From Vombatus ursinus (Eukaryota; Chordata; Mammalia; Diprotodontia; Vombatidae): a stretch of DNA of 64,000 bases. Shown piece after piece: positions 11,026 to 22,012 of this stretch. Within the stretch, counting starts at the first letter, position 1. Each line of letters opens with the position of its first letter. A model generated the notes under the pieces. The model was not told the origin of the DNA. It worked only from the letters and a program-made list of their open reading frames with translations, and searched no databases. Position numbers and translations under genes: made by a program. The stretch covers positions 4,704,224-4,768,223 of the forward strand of contig NW_020954548.1 of assembly GCF_900497805.2 (NCBI RefSeq), read 5' to 3'.

Positions 11026-11270
11026 TCTTACCCAGACTTACCTTATCTAGTTTCATCAACCAATTTTCCTATGATATCGTCTCCAGTCCTCTCATCATCT
11101 GAGTAACATTCTTCTAGACATGCTTCTATTTGGTTATGTCCTTCCAAAAATGTAGTTCCAAGAACTAAATGAAGATGTCCAACGAGGCCATGATATAGTG
11201 GAACTATAACTTTTTTTTCTGATTCAATTGTTGTCTCATAAATAGAATTCAAATATTTAAGGCACAATCA
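11026..11270 (-). mobile_element. CR1/L3 LINE remnant, part 2
   Basis: Antisense CR1-group text: 'CCTATGATATCGTCTCCAG', 'CCTCTCATCATCTGAGTAAC', 'TCCAAAAATGTAGTTCCAAG', 'AACTAAATGAAGATGTCC', 'TATAGTGGAACTATAAC'. It continues part 1 at 9090-9432 in the expected order. Confidence 0.7.
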
Positions 11271-12004
11271 TCTTAACTTTGAACTGACAGCATCAAGATT
11301 TTAGTAGTGATATAAATTTCCTCTCTAAATACATAGAAAGAAGTTATTTTCCTAACAACTCTATGAAAGAGTTGTGAATTTAAAGTATTATTTAATTTTA
11401 CCTTAGGTAAATGTGATTCGTAAGCTACAATATCATCCTGGCTGTTATTCATTGAAATAGACAACTCTGTTAAGGTCTGTTCATTACTCCTCTAGATACT
11501 TTAGTACCTAGCTATGTAGACATTTCATGTCATAGTTCATATGCTCCATCAATAGGATTTGTAATGTGGGTTGGTATTTTTCCTGCCAGCACTTTCCAAT
11601 ATACCTTCAAATGTGGGCTGCATTATTCAGCTTTGTGTGAGTAATTACCTCTAATTCTCAGTGTCACTGAATTCAGAAATATGGACGTGAAAGAGCTTCT
11701 ATAAAATGAATCTTGGACTTTGGGTCCTATTTCTTTGGTTAAGGGAACAGATTGCATATTACTATCTGTCTGGCAGGTCATTCAGTTGTATTACTGAGTG
11801 AAAATATGAATTTTTGATGAATCAAATTAAAAAAAAAAAACATTTTAAAGAGTTAAATTGTTCTCCAGAACCAAAAATTTTCTAGTAATGGCAAGGTTTT
11901 CAAATCATAGAGGGTCTCTGTAATGTAATTTTTAATATCATGGGAGAAATAGTCTCCTTTTATTTAACTATGACAATCATTTTTATTTTACTTATTAACT
12001 TTTA
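11271..12004. other. Unassigned sequence
   Basis: Nothing recognised with confidence. Further CR1/L3 antisense sequence is possible but too eroded to claim. Confidence 0.4.
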
Positions 12005-12005
12005 T

Positions 12006-12144
12006 TTGGCTAGGTAATGGGGTTAAGTGACTGCCCAGAGTCACACAGCTAGTAAGTGTTATGTGTCTGAGGCCGAATTTGAACTCAGGTCCTCCTGAAT
12101 CTAGGGTCAGTGTTCTATCCACTGCACCACCTAGCTGCTCCTAG
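12006..12144 (-). mobile_element. CORE-SINE, short form
   Basis: Antisense head 'CCACTGCACCACCTAGCTGC' at the right, 'GAACTCAGGTCCTCCTGAAT', 'CACACAGCTAGTAAGTG' and 'GGTTAAGTGACTGCCC' at the left. It is well preserved compared with the MIRs. Confidence 0.88.
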
Positions 12145-12204
12145 CTATTGCAATCATGATGGGACAATACCAGAGACATACTGTTCTCAACTGTAGTACC
12201 AGAA

Positions 12205-12467
12205 ACTTCTTGGTTGTTGGTTAGTTGTTACAGTCATGTCTGACTCTTTGTGACCCCAATTAGGGTTTCTTGGCAAAGATACTGGATAGCTTGTCACTTC
12301 TTTTTCCAGCTCATTTTACAGGTGAAAAAACTGAGGCAAACATGGTTAAGTGATTTGCCCAAGGTCAGAGAGTTAATAAGTATCTAAGGACAGATTTGAA
12401 TTCAGGAACGTAAGTCTTCCTGGAATCCAGGTCCAGAGCTCTATCCGCTGAGCCACCTTGCTGCCTT
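12205..12467 (-). mobile_element. CORE-SINE, long form with 3' LINE-type tail
   Basis: Same tRNA-derived head as the short form (antisense 'GAGCCACCTTGCTGCC' end). After 'TTTTACAGGTGAAAAAACTG' it extends into the long 3' tail: 'CCAGCTCATTTTAC', 'GGGTTTCTTGGCAAAGATAC', 'CATGTCTGACTCTTTGTGAC', 'GTTGTTGGTTAGTTG'. The copies at 38646-38890 and 53538-53785 are plus-strand relatives. Confidence 0.88.
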
Positions 12468-12526
12468 AATACATCATCTAGATGTACCTATCAGGAACAT
12501 CTTACATTCTTTAAAAAGTATATTTA

Positions 12527-12528
<2 letters not shown>

Positions 12529-12565
<37 letters not shown>
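12529..12565. repeat. (AC)n microsatellite
   Basis: About 17 uninterrupted AC dinucleotides. Confidence 0.97.
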
Positions 12566-12566
<1 letters not shown>

Positions 12567-12829
12567 AAGAATTTCTGTTCATATGAGTTCTACATATTGA
12601 CATTTGAGATTTTCAATATTAAAACATCAGTATTATTATGAAAATCATTTTGTGCCTTTGATGCCTGCAGAGAGTCCATGTACCTGATCTTATAAAGGAC
12701 TCCTTATATAACACTTTCAGAACCTTTGGCATAGAGGGACTTAAATCAGCAAATCAATTGTTTATACAACAAACCTTTTAGGTACTTATAGTGTGTGCTA
12801 AGCAGTATACAAAAACATAGACTGAAAGA

Positions 12830-13470
12830 ATCTTTATTCTTAACTGGTTGCAGTCTCTCTTCTAGGTCTCTTGGCATTGAATGGATATCAGTGGAGTCTA
12901 TAAACTTCCATTAATCATCCCTCACTTTCATCACATAATTGTCCATCTTTTTTTTACCCTAATACAAGTATGTGATGATATCCTTTTCACTACTTCTTCT
13001 CTATAATTCTTGTTAAGAATATTTTGCAATTTACTCTCACTCTCAACTTTCCTCTCTATTTAACTTGAATGATCCTTAACTTTAATTCTCCTGCAACTAA
13101 TTAGTCATTTATGATCCCCAGCCATAGTTTACTAAACTTTGGATAATACATTCTAGAATTTCATCAGGAACTAAAATCAAACTTATTAGCCTTTTATATA
13201 AAGACTCCATTTTCTCTTTTTTTTGATATTTGGAAAAATATTTGCCCTTCTCTAATCCTCTGGCACCCATACCATTTTCCATGATCTTTCAAAGAATCTA
13301 GTGCCTTTGTTATCACATCAGCCACATTAATCTGTTTCTTATGGCTTGGTGACTTAAACTCACCAATAAGAGATAGTAGATTTCATTATCTACAAACTAA
13401 TTTTGAACTTCAAACTTCTATTAGCTCTTTTTATTTTATGCCTTCCAATACAAATACCACTGGGTATTGG
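12830..13470 (-). mobile_element. CR1/L3 LINE, reverse-transcriptase region remnant
   Basis: The minus strand of about 13210-13380 aligns by eye with the CR1-group RT segment of form '(A)DVI..PLS.IFE.SW..G.VPEDW'. Visible peptides include 'VADVITKALDSL', and the DNA blocks 'GATCATGGAAAATGG', 'GTGCCAGAGGATTAGAG' and 'GGGCAAATATTTTTCCAA' fit that segment. Frame is not maintained. The 12830-13150 part is included only because it looks continuous. Confidence 0.5.
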
Positions 13471-13737
13471 TATATGGAAAATAGAAAAAATATGAATCTA
13501 TGAATCATATTTTGTTACCATTTTGTAATCTACTTATACCCCATCTATGCCACACAGTTGTCCCACCCCTTCTTTGATCTTATTTTCTCTAATGCTTTTT
13601 TTTAAAATTTGCATTATCTCTCTTGGCTTTCCTTACCATATTTGTCATTCTGAAATATAGGTTCTTGTTATTATCTTTATAAAACCATATGTTGCCTTTG
13701 CATTCATCTTACTCTACAGAGTCTATTCCAGTGGTTA

Positions 13738-13905
13738 GTAGATCATAATATCATGGAAGCTGGAAGGGACCTTAGAGATCACTTGGTTCTGAGTTCTAAA
13801 TTACATACAAGAGAATTAAGGTCTAGATAACTAAATATCTTACCCAGGGTCTAAGAGAAATTACATGGCTAAACCTGGATTTAAACCTTATTCAGATTTG
13901 ATTTC
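13738..13905 (-). mobile_element. Old mammalian CORE-SINE remnant
   Basis: 'GAAGCTGGAAGGGACCTTAG', 'GAGATCACTTGG', 'CTTACCCAGGGTCTAAGAG' and 'AACCTGGATTTAAACC' match the antisense of an ancient 'GGAAGGGACCTTAGAGATCATC' SINE. Confidence 0.6.
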
Positions 13906-14529
13906 TTATTTAGTGTTTCTTTCAATACAACATTTTGCCTGCATAGAAAGTCATGCTGTTGAAGGGTCCCTCCAAGAAACAATAGAACTGCAAAAAAAGA
14001 AGAAAAGCAGCATAATTCATGGCAACAAAAATTATGAATAAACAGAATTAACAGTACTGACTTAATAATAGTATCAATATAATACTTAAACAAAAAAAAA
14101 AACTATAGCACAAGTGAAATGCCTCAGAGGCAACTCACATGGAAAATAAATAATAAAGCAAACTTGCCAAGAGATCTTCTTAAAGGAATGAATGAGACAT
14201 TAAAATCATTTATACAAGAATTGACATTGGTAAGAAAATCAGAAGATATAATAAATAAGAACACATGTAAATTGAACATCAGAAATTGAACAACAGTAAG
14301 AATTAAAAGAAACCCAAAGATGTGGGAGAAACAATGAAAACAAAATACAAAAATTGAAAATATGATAGCAAACTTATCAAGGTCATGAGACAGTCAGCAA
14401 TGCACTGACTACAAAAGTCCTATCCTCATGAAATTTATAGTACAAGAGAATCTTATTGTAGTTGTCAATTGGATAACTACCCCTATATTAAACTATAGAT
14501 TAAAATGAATGAATCAACAAACAGTTAAG
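13906..14529. other. Unassigned, A-rich
   Basis: A-rich on the plus strand. The text around 14150-14400 ('GAATGAGACATTAAAATC', 'CAAAAATTGAAAATATG') is reminiscent of an ancient L1 ORF1 coiled coil, but I cannot support the call. Confidence 0.35.
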
Positions 14530-14705
14530 AGCCTGTCACTATCCCAGGTGCTAAAGACAAAGATAACATTAAAAAAAAACACTACCCTGAAGTAGCTTAC
14601 ATTATAAAGAGGGAAACAACACGTATATCACATTATCTGTCTCTCTGTCTCTGTCTCTCTGACTCTCTGTTTCTCTGTCTCTGTCTCTGTCTCTGTCTCT
14701 CTCTG

Positions 14706-14742
<37 letters not shown>

Positions 14743-15165
14743 CTCCCTCTTTCTGTATATACATGTGCGTTTATATAAAATAAATATACACTAATTATAT
14801 GCAAAATAAATAAAAGGTAATCAGGAGAAAGATGCAAGAAACACAATCAGGAAATCTATCATTTAGGAGGTGGGATTTTAATGAAGTTGAGGATTCTAAG
14901 GACTAGAGATGAGGATGGAAGAATTATAATTTTGAGATGTGAAAAATTGTGTAAAGACGTAGAGATGAGAGATGATATTATCTCTGTGTGTTTCCTGTAC
15001 AACAAGAAGGGTACTTTCTTTGAACCAAATTGCACATGAAGAACTAACATATAATAAAGGTGGAAAGATAAATTGGAGCCATGTTCTAAAATTGTTTCTT
15101 TGTGGCTTTGAAGGGTTGGCTCTAAAAAGCAATATGCTTAAATATAAATTCTAAGTGTGACAAGA
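14530..15165 (-). mobile_element. L2 LINE, 3' part, antisense
   Basis: 'CAGGTGCTAAAGACAAAGATAAC', 'CCCTGAAGTAGCTTACATT', 'TTAGGAGGTGGGATTTTAATG' and later 'GATTCTAAGGACTAGAGATG' follow the antisense L2 3' consensus. A TC/TCTG microsatellite (14633-14752) has expanded inside it. Confidence 0.6.
14633..14752. repeat. (TC)n/(TCTCTG)n simple repeat
   Basis: About 120 bases of CTCTGT and CTCT units. It is purine/pyrimidine asymmetric. Confidence 0.95.
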
Positions 15166-15475
15166 AAGCTTATGACATTTAAATCTGAATAACTAGGGAA
15201 AAGAAATTCCATGATTATGTGTGGGCCCATGTATGTCCTAAAACCCTAAAATAACCACATTTATAAACACACACACGAACACAGACACACACACAAACAT
15301 ACCACATGCACATACATTGTGCTACGTCTATACATTCTGTGATTTCAGCAGAAAATTTCTCCCTTGAATTAGAGTTGGAAATTAATGAAATGGATGATTT
15401 TATAATCACTTAAGGTCCATTGCAGATCTAGAGCTAGGATCCCATGATCTTATGACTGCTGTTTTGCAAAGATTT

Positions 15476-15493
15476 AGAGAATTGGTGCAAACT
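15476..15493. repeat. L1 target-site duplication, left copy
   Basis: AGAGAATTGGTGCAAACT. The partner at 15676-15693 differs at one base. Confidence 0.8.
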
Positions 15494-15675
15494 CATGTAT
15501 AACCTGTATCCAATTACTTGCTGTCATGGAGTGGGAAGGAGAGAGGAAGAAAATTTTGAAACTCAAAATCTTATAAAAATGAATGTTGATAACTATTTTA
15601 TGTGTAATTGGAAAAAAATAAAATGTTATTCACCAAAAATAAAATAAGAATACTGAATGAGAGAGAGAGAGAGAG
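15494..15675 (+). mobile_element. Very short L1 3' end with (GA)n-extended tail
   Basis: Starts 'CATGTATAACCTGTATCC' and runs through 'GAAACTCAAAATCTTATA' and 'GTGTAATTGGAAAAAAATAA', the L1 3' UTR end also seen antisense at 25116-25220. After an A-rich tail a (GA)11 microsatellite fills the space up to the right TSD. Confidence 0.82.
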
Positions 15676-15693
15676 AGAGAATTGTTGCAAACT
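15676..15693. repeat. L1 target-site duplication, right copy
   Basis: AGAGAATTGTTGCAAACT, one mismatch to 15476-15493. Confidence 0.8.
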
Positions 15694-15699
15694 GAACCA

Positions 15700-16085
15700 A
15701 CATTGGATTAGGCTTCCACTATAGAGCCCTTCCACACAATGCTCTCACCCAGTACTGTCAATCATGAATAAGTATTAGAAAAGTCTCATTTATAACATAT
15801 TATCATGAATTCAAAGTGAGTCAACATTATTAAATATTTTGCAAAAAGAGTTCATTTTTCAGCAGTTGAAAATATGCAAAACATTTGATTTCTTTTATAT
15901 GATTTATTATATATCATATAAAACATCAATAAGCCAACTGAACTTGCTTTGTGAGTATTTACATTTACATAAATTGATTTAATTCATAAAAGTTAGAGCT
16001 TTTCATTTTCCCTGAAGTCTCCAAAAGGATTTTTTGTTTGTTCATTCATTTCCATTCACTTTTCCTCTAGTTTGCTTATTGATAA
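15700..16085. other. Unassigned AT-rich sequence
   Basis: Nothing recognised. Confidence 0.4.
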
Positions 16086-16089
16086 TATG

Positions 16090-17060
16090 TAATCTCTTCT
16101 CTTATTTCTGCTTTTTCACAATTGAAAAAAAATCACAACAGTATTTCCTGTAAAATTATTTATATTACTAAATATTGTCATGAATACACTACACTACAGT
16201 ATTCCATTATATTAAAATAATATAATTTATTTAGCAATTCCCCTACTAATGGATATGCTGTTGGAGAGGCTAGCTGGCTCAGTGGATAGAGCACTGGCCT
16301 TGGATTCAGGAGGACCTAAGTTCAAATCTGACCTCAGACACATAACACTTACTAGCTGTGTGACCCTGGGTGAGTCACTTAACCCCATTGCCGAGCCAAA
16401 AAAAAAAAGTAATGCTGTTAAAAAAAACCTTTTGTTTATAATTTTAATAGCATTTTCAGGATATATTCCCAACAATGAAATAATTGATTAACATTATGGT
16501 TATTGTCATGCTTTATTTCAAACTGCAAGATTACTCACTGGAAAAAAAAATCTACAATTTTGTAATTCTACTGGGAATGAATTAGTACACCTGATTCTTC
16601 CTCAATTTGGTCAGTTTCATTACTTTTCCCCAAAAACTGATGAATGTGAGACAGTATATTTCAATTTGTTTTCATTTATGTATCCTATGTCTTTAATAAT
16701 TAGTGATGTTGAACTTATTTCCAAGCATTACAAAACATTTGTGCTTCCTCTTTTGAAAAGTATGTTTATATTTTTTGAAATTTTTTTCATCTTAGGCTGG
16801 GAGGGCTTTTTTTTGTAAATTTTAATTTCCTCACATATTTATTTGTCAAGTTCTTATCTTTTATTCTCAAAATATACATTTTCACAATCTGTTATTTTTA
16901 TTTTGATTAATGTTTTCCTTTCTGAGACTGAAATTTATTTTCAACTACATCTATATTGTCCCCAATCATTCCTTCTGCTTATTGAATACAAACTAAGGCA
17001 TCTTCCCTCTAAAATTGAGATAAATCTTTTGATCCATTTTCTTCCATTTTAAGTATTAAT
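16090..17060 (-). mobile_element. Old L1 fragment, antisense
   Basis: Includes antisense L1 ORF2 C-terminal text ('ACAGTATTCCATTATATT', then 'CTTTAATAATTAGTGATG' and 'CATTTATGTATCC') that parallels better copies at 25.6-26.1 kb. It is strongly eroded and split by the SINE at 16263-16411. Confidence 0.5.
16263..16411 (+). mobile_element. CORE-SINE, short form, with TSD
   Basis: Well-preserved head 'GGCTAGCTGGCTCAGTGG', then 'GATTCAGGAGGACCTAAG', 'CTAGCTGTGTGACCCTGG' and 'CACTTAACCCCATTG', ending in an A-run. An 'ATGCTGTT' direct repeat flanks it (16255-16262 and 16412-16419), consistent with a TSD. Confidence 0.92.
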
Positions 17061-17069
17061 AATTGCTAT

Positions 17070-17750
17070 TAGTAATATGTGTACTTCTATTTACATTAAA
17101 GTAAAAAGAACATCATAAGCATCACAAATGTGATTGCATTTATCTGTTAGTGAATTAAATTGTGTGGGGCCATCCAATATATTCCAAAAAAAATTCTTAT
17201 TTTTCAGGTATCTTTTGAGTGGTGATTTTTAGTTACTTTCAGATTTTCAGTGATAACATTCACGCTCTGTATTACATTCATGATGATTATGGCAATGGTG
17301 ATAGTGGAGTGGAGGTGTTAGCAAAAACTTTAAGAAAACCAGATTTTTTTTAATCTTGTTTTTCTCCAAGCCATAGTTCTTATCCCTTTTTCTATGTGTA
17401 CTGCTTCCAACTTTCAGTAGAAGGAGAAGAGCAGTCCTGTGAACTCTTGCATGTGATCAGAACAACAATGTAATGATACATGATTAAAACAGAAAAATTA
17501 TGTGAAGTTTAAGAAATGCACTTTCCTCCTTTTTATTCTTATAGTAGAGTAAAGCTTTAAAATAAGGTAGCATCTTATTGGCTCACCCCTTCTTTTTTCT
17601 AAGACAATGAAGTAGATGGAAGCATCATATTTATCCATCTTTTCTATGAGCACTGATATGTAGAAGTCCTTCCTTATCCTACCTAGAGGATGCAGGTGGA
17701 ATCAGGATTCTGTCTTTCTGTTTGACTTTTTTTTTCACTTTCCTCTTAAT
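17070..17750. other. Unassigned AT-rich sequence
   Basis: No repeat family recognised and no coding signal. Confidence 0.4.
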
Positions 17751-17754
17751 TTGT

Positions 17755-17943
17755 ATAAACTGATGAGTTTGGAGTCAGGAAAATATGAATTCTAATTCTA
17801 CCTTAGACACTTACAATATTGGATGATTGACCTCAGTTATTACAATGAATCTGTCACAGTCCTAATTTATTCATTTATGAAATTAAGGTGGTTGGACTTG
17901 ATAGCTTTCAAGATTCATTTCAACTTTAAATCCATGATCCTCT
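17755..17943 (+). mobile_element. THER1/MIR-type SINE
   Basis: 'GAGTTTGGAGTCAGGAAAAT', 'CTACCTTAGACACTTAC', and the THER-style 3' end 'GGTTGGACTTGATAGC' followed by 'CAACTTTAAATCCATGATCC'. Confidence 0.75.
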
Positions 17944-18184
17944 CCTGACCATTCATCTCTTCTCCTCTTTGATTCTCTCCTCTCTTTTCTTCTCTTCTTT
18001 TCCTTACCTTTCCTCTTTCTCTTTCAGTTAGTCACAACTAAGTACAGGAAAGTAACTCATAATCATCTGCCATTTCCAAAACTTTCTGTCTTAATTTTTT
18101 AGGATTATTGCTTAAAATTAAAATTTCAACCTCCACATCAGAAGTCATTTTGTAGATGTTTATGTATGCACTAAGCTAAAAATT

Positions 18185-18325
18185 TCATCTCTTTCTGTCT
18201 CTGACACTGTCTCAATTCCTCTGTCTCTTCATCTTTGTCTTTCTGTCTCTTTATCTCTCTGTGTATCTCTCTGTCTCTATGTCTCCCTCTGTCTCTGCAT
18301 CTTTCCCTCTGTCTCTATCTTACTC
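18185..18325. repeat. TCTCTG-rich simple repeat
   Basis: Imperfect CTGTCTCT and CTTTCTGT units over about 140 bases. Confidence 0.85.
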
Positions 18326-18416
18326 TGTAAATTGTAAATTGTCTCAAAAATCCAAGAAAAGACAACACTGCCTTTTACAGATCTGGTGTTTGATCTTGTG
18401 TCATTAAAAGATAATT

Positions 18417-19759
18417 AAATAAAAAATAAAATTAATGGGTGAGAAAGGAGTGTACTGGGAGAAAGAGAAAGGGAGAGGTAGAATGGGGTAAATTATCTCA
18501 CATAAAAGAGGTAAGAAAAAGCTTTTACAGTGGACGGGAAGAGGGGGGAGGGAAGAGGGAGTGAGTGAAACTTACATTCATCAGAATTGGCTCAAAAAAG
18601 ATAATATAATATACACTCAATTGGGTATGGAAATCTAACTTCCCTCATAGGAAAGTAGGAGAGGAAAGGGATAACAGAAGGGGTGGGGTGATAGAAGGTA
18701 GGGCAGATTGGGGTAGGGGACAGTTAGAAGAAAAACAATTTTGAGAAGGGACAGGGTGAAAGGAAAGAGAGAGAATGGAATAAATGTGGAGATAGGATGG
18801 AGGGAAATAAAAATCACAACAATAATTGTGGGGAAAATGTGAAGCAAATTTCTCTGATAAAAGCTTCATTTCTCAAACACATAGAGAACTGAGACAGATT
18901 TTATAGAAATTAGAGCCATTTCCCAACTGACAAACTATCACAAGATCAATTTTCAGATGAAGTAATGAAGGCTATTTATAACCATATTGAAAAAAATACT
19001 CTAACTCACCATTCATTGGAGAAATGCAAATTAAAACAATTCTGAGGAATTACCATATACCTATTAGATTGACTAATAGGACAGAAAAGGTAAATGATAA
19101 ATATTAGAGGCATGTGGGGAAAATGAGATATTAATGCACTGTTGAGGAACTGGGAACTGATTTAACTATTCTGTAGAGCAATTTGGAACTACCCAAAGTT
19201 CTACAAAACCATTCATACACTTTGACCTAGCAATATCACTATTATGTCTTTATCCCTATACTATAAGAAATGATGAGTAGGATGCTCTCAGAAAAAAACC
19301 TGGAAAGATTTGCATGAGCTGATGCAAAGCAAAATGTACCATTTACAAAGTAATAGTGAGATTGTAAGATGATCAGATGTGAATGGCTTAGCTATTCTCA
19401 GGAATACAATGATCAAAGACAACTCTGAAGGACTTGTGATGAAAAAGGCTATCCATTCCCTGAGAAAGAACTGCTGGTATCTGAATATAGACTGAAGCAT
19501 ATTTTTTTTACTTTCTTTTTCTTTTTTTTATTTTGTTCTATGTTTTCTTTCACAATATGACTATTATGGATATGTTTTGCATGACTGCACACATATAACC
19601 TATATCAAATTGCTTGCCTTCTCAATGAGGGGTTAAGTGGGGAGAGAAGAAGAGAGAGAATTTGGAACTCAAAGTTTTAAAAAATGCATGTTAAAATTAC
19701 TTTTATATGTAAGTGGGGAAAATAAAATACTAAATAAATAAAAAATACTTGACAATAAA
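18417..19759 (+). mobile_element. HAL1-like LINE, 5'-truncated: spacer + ORF2 C-terminus + 3' UTR
   Basis: Starts in the purine-rich spacer ('AAATTATCTCACATAAAAG', 'CAATTGGGTATGGAAATC', 'GATAGAAGGTAGGGCAG'). That spacer follows ORF1 in the copy at 29968-32773. It then moves directly into L1 ORF2 C-terminal sequence (about 18890-19330) and the L1 3' UTR, ending 'GGAACTCAAAGTTTTAAAAA' and an A-rich tail. An 11-bp direct repeat AAAAGATAATT (18406-18416 and 19760-19770) is a plausible TSD. No intact frame remains. Confidence 0.75.
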
Positions 19760-19770
19760 AAAAGATAATT

Positions 19771-20092
19771 GAAAATCAGAAATAATTACTCAAAAATTCA
19801 TCAAAACTACTTGGTGCCAGTGGGGGAAAAAAACAGAAACGGATCAATGGAACAGATGAAATAAGGAGCAATCAGAAATCATTGAACCCTATAATCAAAC
19901 GTTCAATAAATTCCCCAAAATAAATTATGTAGATAAGAACTATATACATAACAAGAATTTATGAAAAAATAAATAAATGATTTGGCAAAAAATACTTTAG
20001 ATGAAAATCTTATACAATATGCCATAATATCCTCAAAATGCATACATGACATGAATATTAAAGACATACAACTGAAAAAAAATCAATTAGTT
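19771..20092 (+). mobile_element. Old L1 ORF2 fragment
   Basis: 'CAAAACTACTTGGTGCCAG', 'CGGATCAATGGAACAGATG' and 'AAAATGCATACATGACATG' parallel the better-kept 9470-9710 part of the L1 at 9448-10833. It is eroded, and the right half is less sure. Confidence 0.5.
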
Positions 20093-20093
20093 A

Positions 20094-20765
20094 ATACACA
20101 TTTATTATGTCTACTAAGTGCCAGGCATTGGTCTAAATTCTGGGGGGTAAAAATATGAAAAAGATAGCCTCTGTCCTCAAGGAGGTTACAATTTAACAAA
20201 ACAGGAAGCTAAGTTTGGGGAGGGAAGGTACATGACAAAATGGAATGAGAGAGAAGTCCAAAGGAGAGATATGATGGGAAGTTGATAATTGATAGAGCAA
20301 GGTTATAAGTAAAACTAAATGGAAGAGATAAAAAGTAGCAGTGAAATTTTATTCTTGGCAAGGTAAAAAAACAAACAAACAAACAAAACTTCATTCTCAA
20401 AATGTTGAAATTTATGAGAGGAGGATAGGAGTATAGGGAGCTCAGTTAAGATGATCTGCAATATCCCAGAAAGGGAGGAAGTTAAATCATCTATTGACAG
20501 TGAAGGTCATCTCTTAAGAAAAGGTTGAAATGGATCCTGGACTATACAGTAGTCCATAAGGCTATGTGGAAATGTATAGATTTCAAATTAGAAGTGAAAT
20601 GATGTTGGTGGAAGATAACTGATATAGAATTAGGAAGTAAAGAATAGACATGGCCCTCTTCATCTTCACGAAAAAGTGTGAGTTTAGATAAGGCAAAAGA
20701 AAGAGGATAAATGGAGAACATTCAGGATAAAGATATCAAAATGTTTAAGGGAAAGAGGGTATAGC
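20094..20765 (-). mobile_element. L2-tailed repeat, antisense
   Basis: The left end is the antisense L2-type 3' end: 'CACATTTATTATGTCTACTAAG', 'GCCAGGCATTGGTCTAAATTC', 'CCTCAAGGAGGTTACAATTT'. The remainder ('GAAGTGAAATGATGTTGGTGG', 'GGCCCTCTTCATCTTC') is not the usual L2 ORF2/3' UTR text. It may be an L2-mobilised non-autonomous element like the one nested at 52240-52670. Confidence 0.5.
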
Positions 20766-20789
20766 TCATGTACTTCACCAAAAGCAGTC

Positions 20790-21785
20790 TCTCTCTTGAA
20801 CTCTATTACTGTATCCAAAACTATGTGCTGAATATCTCTCTCTGGTTGCATCATCATCAACTCAAATTTACCATGTTCCAAATTAAAATCAGTACCTCCC
20901 TCCCTGAATGTGCCATTACTCTAAAAGTCTCTGTCTTTGTAGAGGGCATAGCTATGCCCACAGACATATAGATTGTAAACTTTATGTCATCTTTTACTCT
21001 TATATTTCACTCACCCCTCCCATAACCTATTAATTGCAAAGTCATTTCTCAACTCTGTCACTTTCTTCTTCCCCTTACACTAATTTTTACACTCAATTGT
21101 TCTCTCCACAATAGCCTCCTAAAATGAGTCTGCCTCCTCATTTACTATCAATCCACTACAGACCAGTAAAAATCTTCCCCAGGTCCATAGCTGACCATGC
21201 TATTTCCTTGCTCAAAAACCTACAGTGATGCTATATTATCTCAAGATAAAATCAACATTTCCCAATCTATCATCAAATAACTCTCCATAATTAGGCCTCA
21301 GTCAGTGTTGAGCTATATTCTCCATTACTCTCACAGACTTTTTCAGTCAAACCAAATCAGATTGCTAGATGTTTTTTGAGCTCTATGTACCATCTCCTGC
21401 CTCTTTGAGTTTCCACTAAACAATCTTAATGACCTGCTTCTAGTATCTCCTCTTCTCTACCTTTCAAGAGTTTTATCTTTGTTCAAGGGTCGGCTCAGAT
21501 GTCATTTTCTATGTTAACTTTTGCCTGATTTCCCAAACCTACCTCTTCCATGAACTGTGCCTTGATTCTTCATGCCTACCACCAGCTCTTAGTGTGCTTT
21601 CTTACCTGAAATATTGCCAGAATACATGATCTGATTCATCTTTTATCTCCTTGACTTGTCATTGTTTTGTAGGCCAAGTAGCATATCAGCTTGATTAGAG
21701 CAAGCACATCTTCATTGTTAAATCCACAAAACCTAGCAGAGTGGCTTCACAGTAGGCAATAGATAAATATTTATTGAATTGAACT
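20790..21785 (+). mobile_element. L2 LINE, 3' half
   Basis: 'TCATCAACTCAAATTTACC', 'CTGACCATGCTATTTCC', 'CTCAAAAACCTACAG', 'TAGGCCTCAGTCAG' and 'AAGGGTCGGCTCAGATGTC', ending near 'ATAGATAAATATTTATTGAA'. This is an old L2 subfamily with ORF2 remnants not in frame. Confidence 0.7.
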
Positions 21786-22012
21786 TTGGTCTCTCAGACC
21801 ACTTTGTCTGGATTTCTTCTTGTCCCCATTGCTTTCTTTCTTGTATCATACTTTTTTGCAAACTTTTCTCCTCCAATAAGTTGCAGGTACCTGGAAAACT
21901 AGGACTATATCATTCTGAATTTTTGTATACTTGGCACTGACTATAGGGCATTATAAACAGTAAATGCTTAGTAAATGTTTGTTCAGTTTCATTGAAATAA
22001 TTAAATTGAATA
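21786..22012 (+). mobile_element. Second L2-type 3' end
   Basis: 'CAGGTACCTGGAAAACTAGG', 'TACTTGGCACTGACTATAG' and 'AAATGCTTAGTAAATGTTTG' repeat the L2 3' terminal motif a second time, just downstream of another L2 end. Confidence 0.5.

Noticed and set aside
12529-12565. CRISPR-like or tandem array
   Set aside because: It is a plain AC dinucleotide run. No spaced direct repeats typical of CRISPR exist anywhere in this eukaryotic window.
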